In this document: piece by piece, positions 22,548 through 34,722 of the stretch | Layout of the letters: each line of letters begins with the position of its first letter | Numbering within the stretch: the first letter of the stretch is position 1 | DNA from: Massospora cicadina | Lineage: Eukaryota > Entomophthoromycota > Entomophthoromycetes > Entomophthorales > Entomophthoraceae | NCBI GenBank assembly: GCA_022478985.1 | Contig: JAKSZP010018529.1 | Coordinates: forward strand, 1-64,000 | Direction: 5' to 3' | DNA: 64,000 nt | Notes under the pieces: generated by a model | Told to the model about the DNA's origin: nothing | Seen by the model: the letters and a program-made list of their open reading frames with translations, nothing else | Database searches by the model: none | Program-made: the position numbers and the translations under genes

Positions 22548-23415
22548 TGTCATGGTTAAATGAAATAATTTCAGGGACCTATTGCATTTATAATGCTGAG
22601 CGGGAGAAGGCCAAGAAGATAAATTTAATGAATCTTCCTGACCTGAAGCACATCCTGGAACAACGCTGGGTAAAGGAAAAATAAACTCAGGTTGGTTCTG
22701 GGGTGCATTTATTGTTGAAGATGCATTCTATAACTGGCTCTGAAGTGTACCAGTCATTTTTTCAAATTATAATAGGACATAACATTTTCTTTGAGAATGA
22801 AGCCGTAAGTCCCGTTTGGTTTACCACAAAGCCAAATTTGGCAAATCTAATGCAGTCAATTTTCTGAGTTTGAGCTAACTAAGCTATAGTATAAAAATGG
22901 AAGGTAAATTTTTATCTGTTGGTTGAATTGGGCACAGTGTTTGCCTTATAGAATATGATATCCCCCAATTCTTTAAAGTTGTTGAGACCAACCTTCTTTA
23001 TTAGTCAATTTGTTAAAATAAAGATTACGTTAATTTTGGCTTAGCAGAAGGCTCCCTGGTTTGACCTCTTTTCAGACTTCCTAGAGGAGGTCATAAATAA
23101 TAGAGGTCATTCACTTTGTCTAAATAAACTATGGATTCTATTTCCCCTACTGGGAAAGCCTGGATCCCTCCAAATTTAGGCGCGCAGGAACCACAACACT
23201 GATCTACATATTGGCTATGGACCCACTGGGATCCAACCAAGTCCATCATATTTTTAGTTTATTCAGTAGTTAATACAATTCTGTACTCCATCTACATAAG
23301 TCCTCTATGTGTGCGCATCTTTTGTAGTGACCTTTTCCCTTTACTGCTTGCAGCTTGTTCCCTGGTCATGTGGATGTGCATTCCGCACCACCTATCAGGG
23401 AATGAGAGTGTTACA
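22548..23415 (+). repeat. E3 5' LTR
   Basis: Starts TGTCATGGTTAAATG; the right copy starts atacatggttaatt after gagggtaa. Ends gagtgttaca, or ttgaca at 23428. Confidence 0.78.
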
Positions 23416-23829
23416 GAGACATTTGACATCAGTTGACCAACCATTTTATTATAAGTGCATGAGAATTATCCAGTTGTGGCTCTACCTGAGCTTTGACTGG
23501 GTGCGTTGGCCAATTTTCATGGTTTCTATGATGCTCTCCAAATTGTACTCATTTAATTACTTTTAGTAAATCTCAGCATTATTATCGCTATTGTCAACTG
23601 GGAAGTTCTCACCCATCCTTCTAATACCTAATGGTCTCAGATCTTTCATGAACCTGTTGGTACTAGTCTGAGAATTACCTCATAAGCTTAAACTTAGAAT
23701 TTAGAAGGTACTAAAATCCATCGCTTCAGAAGCTTTTATTAGTAGAAATTTAAGCCAATCTTGTATGCACTTTCATGGGGTGAATTTTCTGTATTGGCTG
23801 TCCCCTGGACAGCTGACTGGGCTTTTCTC

Positions 23830-24611
23830 GGAGTTATGAGCACAGCAGCTATATGAAATTTGTGGAAGGTTTGGAACGATTTTTTAAAAAAGCGTCATCC
23901 TGACATGTTATCCCTCCAAATCTTCAACATTTTCTTTACTCTGCGTCAGGCTAGACGCCTTTTGAAGGTGGAAAAAAATGAATTACGCGACTGGGCTCAA
24001 ACCCTACCTCTATCTGACACAATTAAAACTTCCATTTCTTCAATCAACTTTGGATACTTTCTTGAAAGATGATTCAATATTGCAGGCTCCCCTTATCAAT
24101 TTTGAGCATCTGATTAAAGCTTTTTAGTGCAATTTATCTCAAATGGAAAAGGGGAAAGTAATTTGGCCTTCATTGTTTCTCCATGAAGACCTTATTATAT
24201 GGGCCCCAAAAACTCATTTGTGCCTTTGAAATGGGAGGAGTCTTTCTCTTCCATACCTTTGGTTTTGGGGGAAATTAAGGGTGAGAAGGGGTCTAGCCCA
24301 AAAGTTTTGGGTAATCTTTCTGTCAAAATTATCTGCAATGATGTCACATGCAGAGGCCCCTATAATTATGGCGCTCAAAATCATGGATTCTTCTTTGTAA
24401 GAGACAGGGGTCCCTCAATGGTCCTCCCTTCATTTTAAGGAATTTGAAGTTTGAACATGTCTGGCCCAGATCAAAAATTATTAATATATCTGATATGATT
24501 CCCTTATAAACTCTTTCCAGTGGAACCATCTGATCCTCAATGGGGGATAAGCTGTTATGGTGTTGGATACAGACGATAAGCTTGCTAGGAGATCAGGTAT
24601 GGTACCATTAA
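23830..24611 (+). pseudogene. E3 gag-like remnant
   Basis: An open run at 23860-24072 (MWKVWNDFLKKRHPDML, then FFTLRQARRLLKVEK) has the amphipathic helical look of capsid and sits where gag belongs, after the leader. The next 500 bases include short runs only. No CCHC knuckle identified. Assignment rests on position more than on motif. Confidence 0.4.
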
Positions 24612-24630
24612 AGCCCAAAAAGTTATTTTT

Positions 24631-24669
24631 ATTTAACTGAGGTAAGCTGACCAGGGGACGGACATTACC
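24631..24669 (-). other. Shared 3' tail motif (B2)
   Basis: Minus strand: ggtaatgtccgtcccctggt, cagcttacctcagttaaataa. One frame reads VMSVPWSAYLS then stop. Confidence 0.8.
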
Positions 24670-24799
24670 AAACTAAAACTAAAAATGATAATAAAAATTA
24701 ACAATTCAAATGAAATGCCCAAAATGGACTAATCGATTGAATTGTACCTAACACAATATCCAACCAGGTGGGTAGCGAATAATGCTACCCTCCATGGTG

Positions 24800-26460
24800 G
24801 ACGGGGAGGGGGGATTGGGGGGCTCATCCTTGGCCGCATCCATCTCATTCTAGAGTAGGGTGCATGTTAAGGCAGATAGTAAAGGTGTGGGGGCATTGGC
24901 GGCATGGGATTCAATATCCTTGATGACTGGAACTTCCAAATAGTTGCCAGCCATCATTATACCAATGATGTATTTGCCCAAAGCATCTTCAGCTTTGAGG
25001 CGGGCGTCTGGGAATTTACCAAACGTTTCAATGTTGGTTTGAGTTATTTTTGCTTTTGGATTCCGTGCTACTGTATCACGTTCTGGATGGCTTCAGTGAT
25101 GTTTTTGTGTAAAGTTTTCATATTGACCTTACTTTGTGGAGTAAGATTTATGGGAATGACAGGAGGTGAAATTCTTCCTACAAGTGCAGCCACAGATTTG
25201 GCAGCAGCTTTGTGAAGCAGACAGCAATCTGGTGTGGCGGCTGCGTCTACTGCAAGTTGGTGGTCGCTGTAGAATGGTTTGGTGTTAGGTTGTGGGACGT
25301 ATTTCTGAGGTGGGAATTTTGCATCCAAATCTGCATTACAGAGCAGCTCGAGTTTCAGCATCAGTTCTTCAATGACATTACCTGATTTTTCAATTTCAGT
25401 CAAGAGTTCTCATGGATTTTGGTTGAATTGGATTGGGGAATCAGCGTACAGTTGAGGTTTGTTCAATTCGTTTGTGGATGCATGGGATCAAACTGGGATC
25501 CAATCTGATGTTTGTTTGGATGAATTATTTGTGGCATTGGGGCAAAGTGGGTACTGATTGGTGGCTGTAGGTGCAGCTACAGCATCAGGCATTGGAGGAG
25601 AGGAAGGTAGGATCGAACTACATGTTAGAGTTGGTGCAGGGTGGGTGGTGGATTGGTGGGCATCAGGCAAACTTTCAGTGTCAGTGGAATTTTATGAGTA
25701 TGGGCATTTGTGTTTTGAGTGGTCTAACTTGAAACAGGATGGACAGATCATCTGTCTGCCCTCAACGCGGGCCCATAACGGATGGTCAGGGGCAGATAGG
25801 ATGGTGGCATGGGGGGAATTGCAAACAAAATTTTTGTAAATTCAGGGCTGATTGTGGCATATGCCTGAGGCCCAGCGAGGCGTGTGGCCCCATTTGGGAC
25901 CACAAATTGTAAGATGGGGTTCGCCATAGGCTGCCAAACCTTCCATCAGCTCCTGGTGGAGCACTTCAGGGGGAGGTGGGTGGGCAAACCAGCAAAATGG
26001 ACCACCAAGGTGGTGTCCGTTGGGAGCTGGGTCCGCGTTGTTTGGAGGGGAATATTATTGTAAATTAATGGCACCGTTGCTGCAGTGGCTGCATCAGTTT
26101 CACATGGGAAGCCAAGATCAAAGTACCCTTTATAGGGGCGGAAGTCAATAAAGCAGGCTGGTGTCATCACCGCATGAGCCATTTTGATAATGACTTGGTT
26201 GTTGTAGGGGAAGAATTTCCCATATTTGACCCTAAGGCCAAAATGCATGTTGCTCCAGGGGAGCACCAATGGGCAGCGGGGCACTGCTTGGGTTTAGGCG
26301 ATATGGGCATTGAGATCCTTGGGAGGAACAAATCATCTCAAGGGTTTGGAATGACTGGGCGAGCCAGTCTGAGCGCGTTTTCCTGTCAGACGGAAAATGG
26401 AAGGGGGAGTTTCACCACAGCCCCACGCTGGGACAGTCAGCGGGGGATCTGATGACATTG
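24800..26460 (-). pseudogene. B2 ORF1-like protein
   Basis: The minus-strand reading contains FIDFRPYKGYFDLGFPCETDAATAATVPL, split here as FIDFRPYKGYFDLGF and CETDAATAATVPL, then LPTDTTLVVHFAGLPTHLPL, a knuckle region at about 25690-25760 (CPSCFKLDHSKHKCP in the frame read there) and a Pro/Ala-rich linker at 25490-25670. A further run at 25403-25068 (EKSGNVIEELMLKLELLCN) is the charged distal part. Stops and frameshifts occur throughout. Confidence 0.72.
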
Positions 26461-26562
26461 GGCAAGACTTTAATGTACTATTAAGTGTTTGCTTTTAATT
26501 TTCCAAAATTAATTTTCTTAGAAAGTTATGCTGTGCAGAGAGAGCCCCCAAAAAGTTATTTT

Positions 26563-27624
26563 AACAGAAATTATATATATGGATGAGTCAATTATTAGAT
26601 CTTATGCGTCCAGCATGGATTTGATATCTTCTTACCATATCACCCCTGAGAACCCAAAATTAAACCCACTATAATTCACCAGACTCAGGAGGTGAGAAAT
26701 AAGTTAATAGTAAAATATGAAGATAAGTATGCTACTGATGAGAATACTGAGGGGTATTTATCCACAGTGGTGAGGGTGTCCGTTATCCCTCTCCTTTTTG
26801 ATGCACAAACTTATCCTGTTGAATTCATTATGCCTGATGAAGATTTTACTGGGGAATTGTTGACATTATATGTGATTAATAGATACTATTCAGGTTATTG
26901 CTTGTTTATATTTTTCCCTTTTATTAAAGGAGCTTATTAACCTATTTTGGTGGATACTAGGGTCTCTTGGAAATTTAATGCTAAGACTAACTGGACACCA
27001 TATGTTAAGCAACTTGCCTGATGGTATGGTCAGTGGAGGGACCTCCCAGGGTAATTCCACAATGGAGGTTCAGGAGTTGGTAAATTATCAATTGGCTAGT
27101 ACCACTTGGCTAACGTCTTCTTTAAGTCAAAAATCTACTGTACAAAATATTCTAGGAGTGGAGTGATGGCAGAAATTGATATCAAAACCAACTTGAAAGC
27201 CAATAACTTGACGTTATCCCTGAATAGTGAACAGGAATTAGTAATCCCCTCGTCTGAAATCAACACTCAGGGTAATTTGCCCTAATAGCTAAAAGTACAA
27301 GAACTCAGCCATGCACCTCTTCTAAACCCATTACAAAAGTTTCCTTACATTTCTATTTGTAGAAGTTTGGAATTTTTAGTTGATGCGGCTTCAGCCAATG
27401 TCTTACCAGTTGATTCAGAGGTTAATTGTTATTTAAAAAACATTGTTGACCTAGTTCACATCTCTTCATTTTATTTTTTACTTTATGGGAGGAGGCAGGC
27501 TTATCTGTTTAAATTAGAGAGAAGTTATAAAGGGAGCCATAGGACAGTTTAAATTTCCAGTATGATCATCACTTCACTTTTTCAAAAAGAGAGATGGTAC
27601 TCTACGCCCTTAGATGGATTACAG
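26563..27624 (+). pseudogene. E3 protease region and start of RT
   Basis: Near 26600 GSIIRSYASSMDLISS, preceded by a weak acidic residue, resembles the start of an aspartic protease. LPVDSEVNCYL and similar pieces lie in the protease-RT linker. From about 27575 one frame reads FFKKRDGTLRP-stop-MDY, the gypsy RT block V.KKDG.LRPC.DYR. The block is resumed by YLNKVTI at about 39055, showing that E2 landed inside this motif. Confidence 0.6.
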
Positions 27625-28148
27625 TTTCAAGAAATTGTTATGACTGGCTGATAATCAATGTTTAGCTTGGCAGATTGTACTTTAACTGCTGAAGTAAGCT
27701 TCCAGTTTGTGTAGTAAAATTATTTTAATTCAAAGCGAGTCAAAAGAGGTGATAATATTTTGGTGAATAACATAATAACCGCCAAAGCCTCAATAATGTG
27801 GCAAAACCAAATGAGTTCCAACAAATGAATAATAGCTAAGATGAACAATCAGAACTGACCAAAGCAACGAAGATATAAGTGGAAGGTGAAGAAATGAAGA
27901 TAAGGTTTTTAAATCAGGGAAAAGAGAGTAGAGGTAGAAAAGAAGTGTAGCCAGCAGTAGAAGACTGCTAATTATTTATATTAGAGCAGATAAAGTGACA
28001 TTGCAGAGACAATCATTTCCTATATTTAAAAGTTATTGCAATTTTTTGAGGGTTGGTGACCTCTATATCTTCAATCCGTTTCTCAGTGGGTTCAACCCTA
28101 TGCAAACCATTAGGCAGTTCACAAACCCTTCTGCCAAATTTTATAACA
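27625..28148 (+). repeat. E2 5' LTR
   Basis: About 524 bp, ending TTATAACA. Aligns with 33244-33463 joined to 38742-39045. The first bases are more decayed than in the right copy (TGTTGAAAATTG). Confidence 0.78.
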
Positions 28149-28149
28149 G

Positions 28150-28162
28150 TGGTGCTCACTAC
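28150..28162 (+). promoter_or_regulatory. E2 primer-binding site
   Basis: TGGTGCTCACTAC one base after the LTR end, matching E1's TGGTGCTCACTCC at 5779. Confidence 0.75.
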
Positions 28163-28243
28163 AAGGGGCCCATTGATCAACACACCAAAAGCTCCATATA
28201 AACCAATTTTTGCGCAACAGGCATCACTTGACGGGGCACTACG

Positions 28244-28357
28244 CCAGTTTATTGAGTTATCTCAATACGCGGAACTGATATTTGTCTTGGATACACTACT
28301 CCAGTTTATTGAGTTAGCTCAATATGCGGAACTGATATTTGTCTTGGATACTCTACT
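28244..28357 (+). repeat. 57 bp tandem duplication in E2 leader/gag start
   Basis: Two units beginning ccagtttattgagtta at 28244 and 28301. The length is a multiple of three; in one open frame (28053-28367) it repeats 19 residues (QFIELSQYAELIFVLDTLL, then QFIELAQYAELIFVLDTLL). Confidence 0.85.
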
Positions 28358-28396
28358 CCATGCTTGAAAATGCTTTTTTAAGAAAATAAGGGTGTA

Positions 28397-29420
28397 ATGG
28401 ATCAGCTTGACAAGGCCTTCAACCAACTGCACCTGATTGGTTGCCAAGTTAGCCAACTTCCTGACCGCTTGGATGACACTACCAAGCGGCTACACTGCGC
28501 AGAGAGTAAAATGAATAAGATTGCTAGGGAGGGAGAGGTTTTTCATTGACAAGCTGCCACAGTTTATCTGCAATGGAAGCATACATGGATTTTTAAACGG
28601 CTTTAATTTGCAGTGGAGGGTTTTCAGATCAGCTTAAGGCTAAACTTTTGTTGTATTCTCTGAATGTCAAGAGTACTGACCAGGTTATATGTTACCTTAA
28701 GAATAGCACTGTAACATATCAGGAGGTGGAGGAAATTGTACTCCATCTGTTTATGGTGTGGCAAAGGTGGCGCAGCGCAAGGCCAATTTTTTAACAATCA
28801 ATTTCAACAGAATAAGACTGGTGGAGTTTGTGAAGCAAATCATATCTGAAGCTCACATGCTTGTGGGAGAAGTTATTTTGACCAACGAGGATGTGGGAAT
28901 CGCAATGATGGCGGCTGTTAAGCCATATTGGTCGCTGTATAATGCTATGGCCCTCATTCTTCAGTAAGACATGAAAGTATTGAAAATCATAAATTATTTA
29001 CGACGTATTTCTGTCACTTTTAGTGCTCCCAACGTGGAAGAAAAAGCTTCTGCGCCTGCTACAAAACTATTAATTGGGAAATGAACAACAACGACTCAGT
29101 TATAATCTGTTGAGTAATACTCGTCCACTTAACACTTTGGTGGGTCCTTTCCGTCCTCTTATAATTAACTGTCTTGACCTTATCCAAATTCCAATCCAAA
29201 ATTTAACTTTTGACCTGGACCTTCAGGTGTGATAAAGAGATGAGAGCCATTTACAAAAGCTTCTTTTTTGTGCAGACAAAGAGGCCATTATGAGAGCTGT
29301 CCTGAAAACTGCATGTTCATGTAGTACCACCCAGCCTGACTGAACAGGGAAACGTTTGAGCAGAGTAGAGACAGAACGCTCTACCTCCAATAATCTAAAT
29401 CTATTTGTCAATAATCCCAA
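28397..29420 (+). pseudogene. E2 gag remnant
   Basis: ATG at 28397: MDQLDKAFNQLHLIG then a coiled-coil-like run to a stop near 28548. Next comes FSDQLKAKLLLYSLN and a distal run TYQEVEEIVLHLF of the gag capsid type. Around 29265 the reading LCRQRGHYESCPENC keeps the G-H-x4-C half of a CCHC knuckle, but the first Cys is lost. Particle-forming protein by family. Confidence 0.6.
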
Positions 29421-29779
29421 TGAGTTGCTTTGTGGCAGACCTGGTACTCACTCAAATGATTTATTATACCAAAAAACCCTCAGAAATGCCACAGACTTCC
29501 CCCTAGAGAGAGACAGGACAAATAAAGATTCAGGGTTTCAATGAGATGTACAAAAACCATATGCCTAGCAAATCCTCAAGAAAAATGGCACAGGCGAAGT
29601 CAGACCCTCAACGGATGTCACCGTCCAGAAGGGTGAACGTTGCATTCCCAATAGAGAAAATCTTCCAGGAGTGTCCTCATGTTGGCACCAGTACTATCAC
29701 TTTTCTTGATAACAAAAAGACCTTGGATTTTCATGTAATAAATACCAATGGTTCTTCTTATTTGAAGTGTACATACTGT

Positions 29780-30080
29780 GACATTTTCTTAAAAATACAA
29801 AAATCTGAGTAATTATAGGCACTGGCGCTCCAATAAATATGATATCCACCAAGCTCATTAATAAGCTCCAACTGAAGCCTGATGTGGAACATTGAGTAGT
29901 GATGAGACTGCAGGGGCACATAGCATTGTGCCAGAGGGCGCTTACAGTGTGTTGCCTCTGAGGTTCAGTTTGGTTGGTGCATCCGCTCTGGCAGTGGTTC
30001 TTCCTAATAATAATTATGATATATTAATTGGGGCCACATATATGTGGCAATTCGAGGCAGTGGTCAATATGGCATAAGAA
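29780..30080 (+). pseudogene. E2 protease remnant
   Basis: GTGAPINMISTKLINKL (from about 29818) corresponds to the D(S/T)GA active-site loop with the catalytic Asp changed to Gly. NNNYDILIGATYMWQFEAV near 30005-30055 is the distal YDILIG.D.. block of gypsy proteases. Inactive. Confidence 0.65.
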
Positions 30081-30689
30081 ACATATAATGATCTGGTACA
30101 GCGGATCTCCATTTATTTTACCTCCAGTGGAGTCCCATAGGACCCAATCTGCTCAAGTCAATTTATTCCTGTATATAGTGATGGTGTGATAAATGTTCTT
30201 TATCAGCAGATGAAGCAGAGGACCAGAGCTCTTACTAACCAGATTTACAAGTACAACATTATTCTGCTACAAGATGTGAGCGCTTTAGCATACCTTCTAG
30301 GCTTTAAGTCAGAATAGGGACAGAGCTCTAAATAGACATCCCTGAAGGGCTCTATGGGAATTTGTAGGGCCCTACAAGCAATCGCAGCTCAAACCTCATG
30401 TGGCTCCTGGACTACTGTTACCAGGGCTTGGTGAAGTAAAGGTATTGATAGCAAACCTACATAAGGAGTCTATAAAGGTATAAAGGCACCAAGTGGTTGC
30501 TTATTTACATATGACTCTTTATTGATGTTCAACATTTTCATGACTTTGAGTCTTGAGAGAACCTTGGTCTACCTGTAAAAAACTCATTCAGCATAGACAG
30601 TGTTTCCGCGTGAGGCTCTGACTAGACTGACAAAGTGACAGAAAGATAGGGTGATGTCTCTGTTTAAGAGATACTAATAAATTTTTGCA

Positions 30690-32060
30690 TCTGATGACCA
30701 TGATTTGGGATGAGTGCTTGGAGTCATGCATTGGGTGGACATAGGAGAGCACCCTCTCATTTGGTCATGGCCTATCCATCACTCAAAATCTGTGGAATAA
30801 GTTGTATCTTAGGAGGTAGATAAATTGGTCAAACAAGGGATGTTAGAGCTGTCAAAGAGTCCTAGGGCGTCTCCAATGCTAATTGTAAAGAAGAAGGATG
30901 TCACAAACCAAGTAGCAATTGACTACTGGAAACTTACAACATCATAAAAAAGATTTGTATCCTATTCTTTAAATTGAAGGCGCTTTAGATCAACTGGGAG
31001 GTACTAACTATTTTTCTGCCATTGCCTTGATATCAAGAAACTGGCAAATTGAGTTGCCTGTGGATGAACAGGAGAAATGCGCCTTAATCACCTTTAAAGG
31101 GTTGTTCCAGCCTACGCATATGCCCCAAGGGTTATGGAATGTCTCAGCTACGTTCAAGTGGGCTATAGACATTATTTTAAGTTACCTGTAACTGTCTTGA
31201 GCTCTAGTCTACCTTGATAATATCAATGTATTATTGCGGAGTTTTAGGGAGCATCTTGACCACTTGGACAAGTGTTCTGCCGACTTGCTGAAGCCAACAT
31301 AAAAATCAAACCTCAAAAGTGTCACTTTTTAAGGAGCAATTATAATACATTGGGTTTGTGGTAGACTCCAAAGGGCTTAGAACTCAGCCAAAAAGGTGAA
31401 AGCTATATGCAAGATGACTCAGCCAGGTAATAAGCGGGATATACAGGTGTTTTTGGATGTGGTTGGTTACTACCAGCGGGTCATTCCTAACTTCAGCAAT
31501 ATTGGGGCTCCGCTATTTTAGCTATAGAAGAAAAACGCCACTTTTGACTGAATGAACGTTGTCAAGACGCTTTTGTTGTCTTGTGGACCGCATTGGCTAG
31601 TGCCAAGTTTTGCAATACCCTAATTTTGAAAAGGAATTTATTGTTCATATGGACGCCTCACTAGCTGCTGTAGGGGCCGTCTGATCCTAGAAATATGATG
31701 ATGATGTGGAGCACCCCATCACATTTTGTAACTGAAGCTAAAAGTGACATGAACGGAATTATGCTCTGACTGAGCGGGAGTGCTTAACGGTGATATATGC
31801 ACTTAAACAGTTTTAGTATTCCTCCACGGAGTAAAATTCAAAGTGGCAACGATCATGCATTCTTGCGTTGGTTGAAGAAGCTTTGGGAAGATGGAGGGTG
31901 GCTTGAAAGATAATCCCTGAAGCTCCAAGCTTATGACCTTTGATATTGTACACCAGTGGGTGGCTAAACACCAGAAAGTGGACTGTCTTTTGGAACTAAT
32001 TACAGTCGCCATTACAGTGGATTTGGAAGACATAATTTATGGAAAGTTAATTACTAGCAA
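30690..32060 (+). pseudogene. E2 reverse transcriptase and RNase H remnant
   Basis: LVKQGMLELSKSPRASPML and VKKKDVTNQVAIDY (about 30825-30930), then YFSAIAL, WQIELPVDEQEKCALITF, MPQGLWNVSATF and ALVYLDNINVL (about 31200), where the catalytic YLDDI has become YLDNI. RNase H follows: FIVHMDASLAAVG near 31640 and LRWLKKLWEDGG near 31865. Several stops and frame changes. Confidence 0.72.
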
Positions 32061-32149
32061 ATAATATGAAGAGCTGCCATAGGTGATCAAAGTGCTGGAT
32101 GGGCTTAGAATGGACATCTTCATGCGCCATGGGAACTATATAAGAAGGT

Positions 32150-33215
32150 AGGAGAATTACGCTGAGTTTCCTGAAACCTTTCGCCAGGCCAGCATTTATT
32201 TAAGATGCTCAAAAGCCGGTAGGTCATGGGAGTTGTGGAAAACATTAGAGTTTTGTGACCATACTTACTATTGGGAGAGCATGCACTATGATGTGCTCAA
32301 GATGATTATTTATTGTCACCAGTGTCAAGTGGAGAAACTTTCCACAAGGAAACTACCTACCAGCTGGTTAAGCCCCATTTTGAATGGCACACTGTTTCAC
32401 TTGATGTGTGGCCCCTGCCAATTAGGGGGAACTGCTCCAAGTATATATTAGAATTAATAGATCACTTGACCAGGTGGGTCAAAGAAAGAGCAATCAGAGA
32501 TCTAGAGGCTGTTACCGTCGCCAAGTGTATTATGGAGTATGTCATACAGCGACATGGCTGTCCGCATTTATTTTTATTTACAAAGGAACAAATTTCACGT
32601 CGCATGTCCTTTCCCAAGCTGAATAAGTTAATGGCAATCCGTAGGTCTTAAATACACCATACCACCCTGAATTCAATGGGATGGTTGAATGAATCAATGG
32701 AACCTTGGTGAACATTCACCTTAAGCTTGTAAAAGTTCGCCCTTGGAATGGAGTACCTTCTTATCAGTGCCATCTTCACTTATATTGTTAGCTATCATTC
32801 ATTAACGAAGTAGTTCCTTCTAATTGCTTTATGGAAGATATATGGCTTTGCAAACATTGATATATTCCTGTGTGGAGGACACTGGCGGAGTAGAGCTACA
32901 GCGCTATCTAACTAACTTAATGGACACGCTGATAAGACTTTAAATTGAAGCTTATTCCACCACTTTAGCCAAGAAGATTTGTGATCAGGCGGCGGACCAA
33001 TGAAACTTAGTGGACACTCACAACTAGTCATAAGAGATTATGTCTTGTTCCATGCTAACATGGATTTGAGATGAAGAACAAGCTCGCCAACATATGGACT
33101 GGACCATTTGAAATACTTGAGAAGAATATAATTAATGCCTACACCATTAAGGAACTCACAGGTGGTCAGGTTATCAACCAAGAACACGCTTTCCTGCAGC
33201 CTTATAAACAATGAG
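32150..33215 (+). pseudogene. E2 integrase remnant
   Basis: The zinc-binding part ends CHQCQVEKL (32318). SLDVWPLPIRGNCSKYILEL then IDHLTRWVKERAI hold the first catalytic Asp (32395-32490). YHPEFNGMVE (about 32660) is the third catalytic region with its Glu. The C-terminus reads IWTGPFEILEKN and ends LQPYKQ at 33210, shortly before the purine tract. Stops at about 32650 and elsewhere. Confidence 0.72.
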
Positions 33216-33232
33216 GGAATTTTTGTTCAGTC

Positions 33233-33243
33233 GAGGGGGGTGA
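33233..33243 (+). promoter_or_regulatory. E2 polypurine tract
   Basis: gaggggggtga directly before the TG of the right LTR (33244). Confidence 0.7.
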
Positions 33244-33526
33244 TGTTGAAAATTGCTATAACTAGTCAATAAATCATATTTAGTTCACCAGATTGTGTTT
33301 AATTTCTTAAGTGAGCTACAAGATTTGGGAAGTAAATTATGTTAATTTGAAGTGAGTCAACAGAGGCAAAAGTATTTTAGCAATTAGAGATGAATTGCAC
33401 CAGAGCCTCAATGATAAGGTGAAGCTAAACGAATTTCCAACAAATGAATAATAGCTAAGCCAACTTTTCTTTCTCGTTGCAATCACTTTTGCAACCTATT
33501 CAATTCAAGACTGAATCTAGTTTGAT

Positions 33527-33544
33527 AATCTCACAGAGGAGATT
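33527..33544 (+). other. LINE1 5' leader hairpin
   Basis: AATCTC-acagag-GAGATT, 12 bases before the ORF1 ATG. Confidence 0.55.
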
Positions 33545-33555
33545 AGTCTGCGCAC

Positions 33556-34722
33556 ATGTCAGGGAGCAGTTGGGAAAGCAAGGTAAGAGGAGCAGGTGGA
33601 AGGCCCGCGGCCTCCAACATTTGAAAACGCCCCGGAGAATCTGGCAGAATAGACAAAAATCTTAAAAAACTGGTGGTTGTGATTTCCCCAGAGATACTCG
33701 CATGGCAAGCATGATGAAACCAGTACATCAACACGCCACACTCCCAACCACTTTTGTTGGTGGAATTTGGAGTCCGCATGTATCTGGACATCCAAAAAAT
33801 GGCCTTATGGGAAAAATTTTGTGAAGATGTACACAAAATTTTCCTGACTGTGGTGTACGTTACACCTCATTCCATGTCACGCGGTTGGCTGGATCTAGGT
33901 TTCAAAAGCAAAAAAGCAGCAGACGAGGCTGCAGCAGTGCGCATAGTGGTTGACCTCCCTGAAGGGCAATGGGTCATCGAAACCAAATGCACCAGATGGA
34001 CAAAATCAAACCAAATTTTACTCACGTTTGACTTTTTGCCTGCTATGGTAAAACGTGACATTTTGGAACAACACCTGATAGATGGTTTCGCTGTATATGG
34101 CGAAATACAATCTTTCAAAATGCAACGCTTCACACTGATGCCAAACCTGTGCACCAGCAAAGCCATCGCAGTTCTGACCCCAACTGAGGAGATCGCAAAG
34201 GACCTAACCCAGATCCCACACTCCACTTTTATTGATATTGCAGGGCATACCACCCACCCATTCCGGGTGACCGTGGACAGCGCGCCCCCATTTGCACCCA
34301 CTGTGATGCATTCAGCCATAAGGCGCATGCGTGCCCCATCAAGGAGGGCGTCAAATTCCAAGAGCACCCCTTGGCGGCCATGGCCAACGGAGAGGTGCAC
34401 TATGAACCAACCACAAGCACCAAGGAGGCTTTCCCATGGGGAGCACAAGGCTGCTACCTATTGGTAAAGCCTATCTCCCCGCAAGAATGGAAGAAGGCCA
34501 AGCAAGCCCATAGGGCCGCGGCCAAGGAAACAGCCAAGGCCACCACTGCTATCCCACACTCACAACGCCAGGAGGACATGGAAACCTTTGTGGCGGAAGC
34601 AACTCGGGAATCCAACAACCAAGCAGATTGGGAAGCCCATGCCAAGTGGGCCAATCAATCTGAGGATCCAATGGGAGACTCGAACTCACCCCATTTGTTG
34701 CACCCAAGCTCCAGTCAAAACT
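33556..34722 (+). pseudogene. LINE1 ORF1
   Basis: ATG at 33556 (MSGSSWESKVRGAGGRPAA). TGA codons at about 33622 and 33712-33717 stand where LINE2 or LINE3 have sense codons. The main open run is 33754-34310: ALWEKFCEDVHKIF, GWLDLGFKSKKAADEAAAV, LTFDFLPAMVKRDILEQHL, YGEIQSFKM. After a -1 frame change near 34290 comes CTHCDAFSHKAHAC, an intact CX2CX4HX4C knuckle, then a Lys/Ala/Glu-rich tail to the stop at 34722. B elements carry homologues of these blocks. Probably RNA-binding. Confidence 0.82.

Larger units (their letters stand above)
24630..26542 (-). mobile_element. B2: ORF1-only, LINE-derived retrotransposon
   Basis: 1.91 kb, minus strand. Its tail lies at the left (24631-24669) and its 5' end (ctctctgcacagcataactttct) at the right. 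Target duplication: agcccaaaaagttatttt (from 24612) and agcccccaaaaagttatttt (26543-26562), with one small indel. Same order as B1: proline-rich start, ORF1 homology, CCHC region, Pro/Ala linker, charged end, tail. Inserted in E3 between gag and protease. Confidence 0.87.

Noticed and set aside
33867..34448. 193-codon minus-strand open frame in LINE1
   Set aside because: Antisense to ORF1, which has homologues in four other copies; a shadow frame.
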